From contig CACZBX010000007.1 of the NCBI GenBank assembly GCA_902779535.1, forward strand, positions 1-64,000: a DNA stretch of 64,000 nucleotides, read 5' to 3'. The notes beneath the pieces were generated by a model. It did no database searches, was not told the origin of the DNA, and was given only the letters and a program-made list of their open reading frames with translations. The DNA comes from an uncultured Bacteroidales bacterium. Lineage in GTDB: Bacteria; Bacteroidota; Bacteroidia; Bacteroidales; Bacteroidaceae. Below, in pieces: positions 60,606-64,000 of this stretch. The translations under genes and the position numbers were made by a program. How positions within the stretch are numbered: position 1 is the stretch's first letter; each line of letters starts with the position of its first letter.

Positions 60606-61105
60606 TGAAACAATTGCCAAATGTCATGTCAATACTTAGGATAGCAGGCTCCATCAGCCTGCTATTTTGCGATGTGAAGGGATGGCCGTTCTGGACAATC
60701 TATGTACTCTGTGGGTTCAGCGATATATTAGATGGATGGATGGCAAGAAAACTCCACGCGGAAAGCAAAACTGGAGCCATCTTGGATAGTGTAGCCGACA
60801 TTATATTCGTGGTATGCTGCGCTGCCCAGCTGTTGCAGATGGTGGAGATTCCTGTATGGCTGTGGACCTGGGCCGGGGTGATTGCATTCATCAAGATTGT
60901 GAACCAGATATCAGCCCTGGTCGTCTGTAAACGATTCTGTTTCCCTCACACATGGGCTAATAAACTGACCGGTATACTTCTTTTTCTGGCGTTCCCAGTT
61001 GTATTTTGGACTGTGATTCTTATTGCCATTGTGGCGGTTATAGCCACGTTTGCCGCCGTGCAAGAGGGACATTTTATCAGAACAAAGCAAGCTAATTGTT
61101 TTTAG
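60590..61105 (+). CDS. CDP-alcohol phosphatidyltransferase family protein
   Basis: 171 residues and four or more membrane helices. The complete catalytic motif is present: D48-G49, A52-R53, G62, D66 and D70 (DGWMARKLHAESKTGAILDS with the final Asp four residues on). Such enzymes join CDP-diacylglycerol or a CDP-alcohol to an alcohol acceptor; phosphatidylglycerophosphate synthase is the closest common relative, but specificity is unknown. The ATG at 60590 lies in a junction repeat. The stop TAG lies in the next copy, so the gene is bounded by repeats on both sides. Confidence 0.85.
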   Translation: METKLMKQLPNVMSILRIAGSISLLFCDVKGWPFWTIYVLCGFSDILDGWMARKLHAESKTGAILDSVADIIFVVCCAAQLLQMVEIPVWLWTWAGVIAFIKIVNQISALVVCKRFCFPHTWANKLTGILLFLAFPVVFWTVILIAIVAVIATFAAVQEGHFIRTKQANCF

Positions 61106-61133
61106 CAGCAATTTTTGGAGAGAATACGACTTT
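61098..61133 (+). repeat. Junction repeat, copy c (after CDP-alcohol phosphatidyltransferase)
   Basis: GTTTTTAGCAGCAATTTTTG then GAGAGAATACGACTTTG. The TAG stop of the preceding gene is the TAG inside the repeat. About 185 bases of AT-rich DNA without a clear gene follow. Confidence 0.5.
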
Positions 61134-61297
61134 GAAACGCTGTTAATCATCTATTTTCTGTTATACTTTGCTTGTTTAATTTTTCTTTATAATTTTACCA
61201 ATAGAAAATGGTCCTCGGTTGAAACGAAGGTATCTTACGTCTTTGGAAACGATTTTCATGGTAGGCGATACCGCCTGTGACCATCTTTAAGCAACAA
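61134..61297. other. Non-coding stretch with a bulged hairpin
   Basis: No convincing gene. ATGGT-AGGCG / CGCCT-GTG-ACCAT at about 61258-61284 can fold as a bulged hairpin. A short frame (NGPRLKRRYLTS) ends here but lacks support. Confidence 0.35.
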
Positions 61298-61318
61298 GGA
61301 GGGTGAAAAGCCTCCTTA
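61298..61318 (+). terminator. Short terminator-like hairpin
   Basis: AAGGAGG, loop of 7-8 bases, CCTCCTT, followed directly by junction repeat copy d. Confidence 0.55.
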
Positions 61319-61355
61319 TAGTTTAAAACAGTATTATTTTAGAAGGAAACAAAAC
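61318..61355 (+). repeat. Junction repeat, copy d (before zinc ribbon/PNPOx gene)
   Basis: ATAGTTTAAAACAGTATTAT then TTTAGAAGGAAACAAAAC. About 33 of 38 positions agree with copy e. Confidence 0.65.
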
Positions 61356-61371
61356 AAAAACGAATAAAGAT

Positions 61372-62097
61372 ATGAAATTTTGTCAGAGTTGCGGTATGCC
61401 GCTAACAGAAGATGTCCTCGGCACTAATTCCGATGGCAGTAAGAATGAAGATTACTGCATGTATTGCTACAAGGATGGAAAATTCTTGCAGGACTGCACG
61501 ATGGAAGAGATGATCGAACATTGTGCGCAGTTTGTTGGTGCAGTAAACGAGGGGTTGGAGAAACCCATTACCAAAGAGGAGTATATCGGCCAGATGAAAA
61601 CGTATTTCCCACAGCTGAAGCGTTGGCGCCAAACGTTGAATGTTAGTAACGATGAAGTCATGAATGTTAACCCCGCTTTGGCAGGCGTTAAAGAACTCAT
61701 TGCCCAGATGGCCGACAAACAGCCCATCGCTTTCATCTCATCAGTCGACCAGGACGGTTTTCCCTGGACCAAGGCTATGTTGAAACCACGTAAGCGTGAG
61801 GGTATCAAAACCTTCTACTTTACGACCAACACCTTCTCAATACGTGTGGCTCAATACAAGGCTAACCCTAAGGCTTGCATCTATTTTTGCGATGCCAAAG
61901 GATTTAAGGGCATGATGCTCAGAGGTACGATGGAGGTGCTGACTGATGCCGCTTCGAAAGAAATGATTTGGCGCAAGGGTGACACACAATACTATCCCGC
62001 CGGTGTAACTGATCCAAACTACTGTGTGCTGAAATTCACAGCTGTCGATGGCCGTTTCTACAGCGATTTTTATCCAAGGAGTTTCGTAATTGAGTAA
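61372..62097 (+). CDS. Zinc ribbon plus pyridoxamine-phosphate-oxidase-like protein
   Basis: 241 residues. The N-terminus is a putative zinc ribbon (C4, C7, C29, C32; MKFCQSCGMPLTED and YCMYCYKDG), followed by a helical region and a PNPOx-like split-barrel (MADKQPIAFISSVDQDGFPW, KTFYFTTNTFSIRVAQYK, KACIYFCDAKGFKGMMLRGT). The second part resembles general stress protein 26-type flavin-binding proteins. Fusions of these two domains occur in Bacteroidetes and Firmicutes with unknown role, possibly redox or stress related. Directly downstream is a truncated acetyltransferase. Confidence 0.85.
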   Translation: MKFCQSCGMPLTEDVLGTNSDGSKNEDYCMYCYKDGKFLQDCTMEEMIEHCAQFVGAVNEGLEKPITKEEYIGQMKTYFPQLKRWRQTLNVSNDEVMNVNPALAGVKELIAQMADKQPIAFISSVDQDGFPWTKAMLKPRKREGIKTFYFTTNTFSIRVAQYKANPKACIYFCDAKGFKGMMLRGTMEVLTDAASKEMIWRKGDTQYYPAGVTDPNYCVLKFTAVDGRFYSDFYPRSFVIE

Positions 62098-62212
62098 TAA
62101 TCCCGATGATGTAGCTACGATTCTGAGTTGGTGTAAGGATAAGCATGCCTTTCGCATTTGGAGTGCAGACAGGTATAAAGATTTTCCAGCCAAGCCTGAG
62201 GAGATAGTTTGA
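62090..62212 (+). pseudogene. N-terminal remnant of a GNAT acetyltransferase
   Basis: A 40-codon frame reading SNNPDDVATILSWCKDKHAF then RIWSADRYKDFPAKPEEI, the typical start of a small GNAT N-acetyltransferase (usually about 150-180 residues). It overlaps the end of the zinc ribbon gene, has no ATG of its own in frame and stops inside junction repeat copy e, losing the acetyl-CoA binding core. The break at the repeat suggests a deletion or insertion there. Confidence 0.6.
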
Positions 62213-62241
62213 AGCAGTATTATTTTTTAAGGAAACAAAAA
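62204..62241 (+). repeat. Junction repeat, copy e (cuts the GNAT gene)
   Basis: ATAGTTTGAAGCAGTATTAT then TTTTTAAGGAAACAAAAA. The TGA inside it ends the GNAT remnant. Confidence 0.65.
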
Positions 62242-62246
62242 TGACC

Positions 62247-62277
62247 AAATCCCCTTCTTTAGCCAAGAGGGGGATTT
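62247..62277 (+). terminator. Terminator-like hairpin
   Basis: AAATCCCC and GGGGATTT pair around a 15-base loop; the 3' T-tract is short, so this is weak. Confidence 0.45.
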
Positions 62278-62311
62278 GACATTTCTATAAGAGGATATGG
62301 CAGCCTTATTA

Positions 62312-62344
62312 TTTGGCATTTCCTAACAAGCGTAATTATCTTTG
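62312..62344 (+). promoter_or_regulatory. Promoter of MotA/TolQ-like gene
   Basis: TTTG, 21 bases, TATCTTTG: within the Bacteroidota consensus spacing, 53 bases before the ATG at 62397. It excludes the longer reading from 62313. Confidence 0.75.
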
Positions 62345-62396
62345 CAACATCGGTCGCGACCCGGTACGAATTTGTCTAACTCTAAAAAGAATTGTT

Positions 62397-62714
62397 ATGA
62401 ACGTATTTGAATTATTTACTGAAGGTGGTTTATTTGGTATGGCTGTGCTAACCATTCTTTTCGTATTATTGCTTTTCGCTGCATGGAAGGCTCCAGCATG
62501 GGTGAAGGAAATAGGACAAGCTGCTTTGATATGGGGTTTCTTCTGGGAGTTTGCTGGAATCTATCAAATGTTGGGTGTCTTACAGGAAATGAATGATGTG
62601 CCTATGTCCGTAATATATGGCGGTGCTAAGGTAACATTTGTACCAGTGATGTACGGTATGCTGATTTATCTTGTCTCCCTATTTATTATCTTGGCACAAA
62701 AGCCAAGATTGTAG
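62397..62714 (+). CDS. Small three-helix membrane protein, MotA/TolQ/ExbB-like
   Basis: 105 residues from the ATG at 62397. Three hydrophobic segments (GLFGMAVLTILFVLLLFAAW, about 10-29; AALIWGFFWEFAGIYQMLGV, about 41-60; FVPVMYGMLIYLVSLFIIL, about 80-98) with spacing reminiscent of MotA/TolQ/ExbB channel proteins, but no periplasmic or cytoplasmic domains and no partner (MotB/TolR). It is 44 bases before a membrane LytTR regulator and may form a pair with it. Confidence 0.65.
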   Translation: MNVFELFTEGGLFGMAVLTILFVLLLFAAWKAPAWVKEIGQAALIWGFFWEFAGIYQMLGVLQEMNDVPMSVIYGGAKVTFVPVMYGMLIYLVSLFIILAQKPRL

Positions 62715-62758
62715 TAGAGTGAGTTGTAGAAGATGAACTGTTTTATTAGTTTTGTGGT

Positions 62759-63466
62759 ATGAAGTTCTTGATTACCATAGGATGCTGGATAGTGGAGCTA
62801 GCATTGGTGGCTTCAATCCTCGTGAGTATGAACTATACGATCATGCAGGCGTTGATGTTGGCATCTATGTTCCTACCTGTATTGCTGGCGATGAAGTATT
62901 TCTTACCACAGGTAAAATGGGAACGGACACGCAAAAGAATTACAGGAATCGTGTGTCTGTTCCTATCTTTCTTGGTATTGGAATATCTTTTATTGATGTG
63001 TTGCCACACCTGGATCAAAAGCTATATAGACGAAATGCCTTCCATTTTACTAAATCCTGTATTCCTGACCTTGCTACTGGCAATGTTATTCGTATCTAAT
63101 ACGGCCATCGGCAAGCAACTCGACAAGCGGTATGGCAAAACTCCAAAGAACATCTCCTTTATTTCCGACCGAAAAAACGTGACTTTGCAGACAGAACAGA
63201 TTCTCTATGTAGAGTCGAACGATACGGAGACGTGGGTACATACCCGTAACGGGGATAGTTATCGTAATAAAACGATTATTTCTCAATGGGAACAAGTGTT
63301 AGATGAAGGCTTCCTCAGGACTCATCGTTCGTTCTTGGTAAATGCCAGGTATGTTACTCAGGTAGGATCTGACTGTGTGATGCTGGGTGATATCACCATT
63401 CCAGTATCGAGAAAGTATAAAGAAACAGTAATTTGCAGGGTGGATAAATCTATAATTCAAAGATAA
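62759..63466 (+). CDS. Membrane-bound LytTR DNA-binding protein
   Basis: 235 residues. Four hydrophobic segments (about 4-24, 28-48, 60-82 and 96-113) precede a LytTR domain (about 135-230: VTLQTEQILYVESNDTETWV, here up to residue 161, and GFLRTHRSFLVNARYV). There is no receiver domain, so it must respond directly through its membrane part or a partner, perhaps the small membrane protein encoded upstream. Membrane-tethered LytTR proteins of this kind are often self-regulated. A TAGTTTTG box lies only four bases ahead, too close to be trusted as its promoter. Confidence 0.85.
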   Translation: MKFLITIGCWIVELALVASILVSMNYTIMQALMLASMFLPVLLAMKYFLPQVKWERTRKRITGIVCLFLSFLVLEYLLLMCCHTWIKSYIDEMPSILLNPVFLTLLLAMLFVSNTAIGKQLDKRYGKTPKNISFISDRKNVTLQTEQILYVESNDTETWVHTRNGDSYRNKTIISQWEQVLDEGFLRTHRSFLVNARYVTQVGSDCVMLGDITIPVSRKYKETVICRVDKSIIQR

Positions 63467-63533
63467 TTTTTATCTTTGTGATAGATTGTTGTATGATTAT
63501 TAATAACAGCGATGCTGGTTGCAGCAAACATGG

Positions 63534-63575
63534 ATTTTTAGCAGTATTATTTTAAAAGAAGGACAAAACTTAATA
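63534..63575 (+). repeat. Junction repeat, copy f (before GH43-like gene)
   Basis: TTTTTAGCAGTATTATTTTA then AAAGAAGGACAAAACTTAATA: the most complete copy, 23 bases before the next ATG. Confidence 0.65.
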
Positions 63576-63597
63576 ACCATACTAAATATTCATCCTT

Positions 63598-64000
63598 ATG
63601 AAAAAACTAATCTTTTTGGCAGCGGTCGTATTGTTCTCGGCCAACATGCTAAATGCTCAGACTCTGGGCAAAGATGCACGCTACTGTAACCCTCTTCCTA
63701 TGGAAGTAAGACAAGGAAGCGCATCTGGAGACGTAAGCGTTTTCCAATGGGAAGGCAAATACTACATGTTCTGTACTGGTGGCGGATGTTGGGTTTCTTC
63801 TGACATGCTCAATTGGGAGTTTCACTATGTGGCAGATGTTCCTGTTGCTCCTGACGTATGCCCTTACAACGGCAAGTTCTACATGACTGGTAACAGCATG
63901 AACGTCTGGGTTGCCGACAACCCTCTGGGGCCTTACAAAGTCCTCGGACAATGGAAAGGCACTCCCGACCTCGAGCACGGCTGGAGCCAAGGATTCGACC
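63598..64000 (+). CDS. GH43-like secreted glycosidase, 3' truncated by window edge
   Basis: 134 codons are visible before the window ends. A signal peptide (LIFLAAVVLFSANMLNAQ) is followed by a five-bladed-propeller glycosidase start: RQGSASGDVSVFQWEGKYYM, here about residues 39-58, WVSSDMLNWEFH, APDVCPYNGKFYM and WVADNPLGPYK. GH43/GH117-type enzymes use this repeating blade pattern. Catalytic residues cannot be judged fully from the fragment. The gene follows the most complete junction repeat. Confidence 0.8.
   Translation, partial: MKKLIFLAAVVLFSANMLNAQTLGKDARYCNPLPMEVRQGSASGDVSVFQWEGKYYMFCTGGGCWVSSDMLNWEFHYVADVPVAPDVCPYNGKFYMTGNSMNVWVADNPLGPYKVLGQWKGTPDLEHGWSQGFD

Noticed and set aside
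62739-62758. TAGTTTTG as promoter of the membrane LytTR gene
   Set aside because: Transcription would start at or after the ATG; more likely chance, with transcription coming from the upstream gene.
58583-63575. Integron attC sites as explanation for the junction repeats
   Set aside because: The copies are not visibly palindromic, I cannot place the GTTRRRY core pair and no integrase lies in the window; cassette-like is used only as a description.
1-64000. Insertion sequence, prophage or conjugative element
   Set aside because: No transposase, integrase, relaxase or phage structural gene could be recognised on either strand.

Overview
The window is a chromosomal segment of a gut-type member of the Bacteroidota, order Bacteroidales (Bacteroides/Parabacteroides-like; the genus is an inference). 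Evidence: promoters of the TTTG-N19-21-TAnnTTTG type before many genes, SD-poor starts, lipoproteins with acidic residues after the lipid Cys, many secreted glycosidases (GH97, GH2, GH92, GH35, GH43), a BtuB/BtuG-type B12 uptake locus, a fused NfnAB-like oxidoreductase and a LytS/LytTR pair. I see no transposase, integrase, phage gene or CRISPR array.

Layout. 0-6.6 kb: 3' part of a GH97 glycosidase, then on the minus strand a LytTR regulator with its sensor kinase, a YitT-family membrane protein and a ModF-like double ATPase. 6.7-17 kb: an NfnAB/GltD-type fusion and a small secreted protein (+), then minus-strand operons: purine permease, metallophosphoesterase and DUF3089 hydrolase; and ornithine aminotransferase, CtlX and arginine deiminase, which together would take arginine to glutamate semialdehyde. 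17-27 kb: a carboxylesterase, uvrA with a tightly coupled MBOAT/SGNH O-acetylation set, and a propeller-like lipoprotein, flanked by repeat-rich intergenic DNA. 27-34.4 kb: a minus-strand operon GH92, GH2, nagA, histidine phosphatase that fits N-glycan breakdown. 34.5-40 kb: a cobalamin riboswitch controlling btuB, btuG-like, btuF-like and btuC genes, with no btuD next to them. 40-48.3 kb: an acyl-CoA ligase-like enzyme, a DUF697-like membrane protein, a VOC protein, a DUF1846 fragment, a GH2 plus phosphodiesterase pair, a BamE-like lipoprotein and tRNA-Val. 48.3-53.8 kb: three adjacent genes for poorly known secreted proteins (two TIM-barrel-like lipoproteins and one propeller-like protein). 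53.8-58.1 kb: a CocE/NonD hydrolase, an RsbU-type sensor phosphatase and a GlsB-like protein.

58.1-64 kb looks different. It holds a GC-rich DUF4956 remnant, a truncated GNAT acetyltransferase, a 51-codon orphan frame, and a run of unrelated short genes: GH35, CDP-alcohol phosphatidyltransferase, zinc ribbon plus PNPOx, MotA/TolQ-like, membrane LytTR and a GH43 start. A roughly 35-40 bp element (core TTTTTAGCAGTATTATTTTA followed by AAGGAAACAAAAC) recurs six times in the same orientation at the gene junctions, and one copy lies exactly where the GNAT gene is cut. This cassette-like layout is the most unusual structure in the window. A second repeat worth noting is a CTCGA motif phased at 21-22 bp in two separate intergenic regions.
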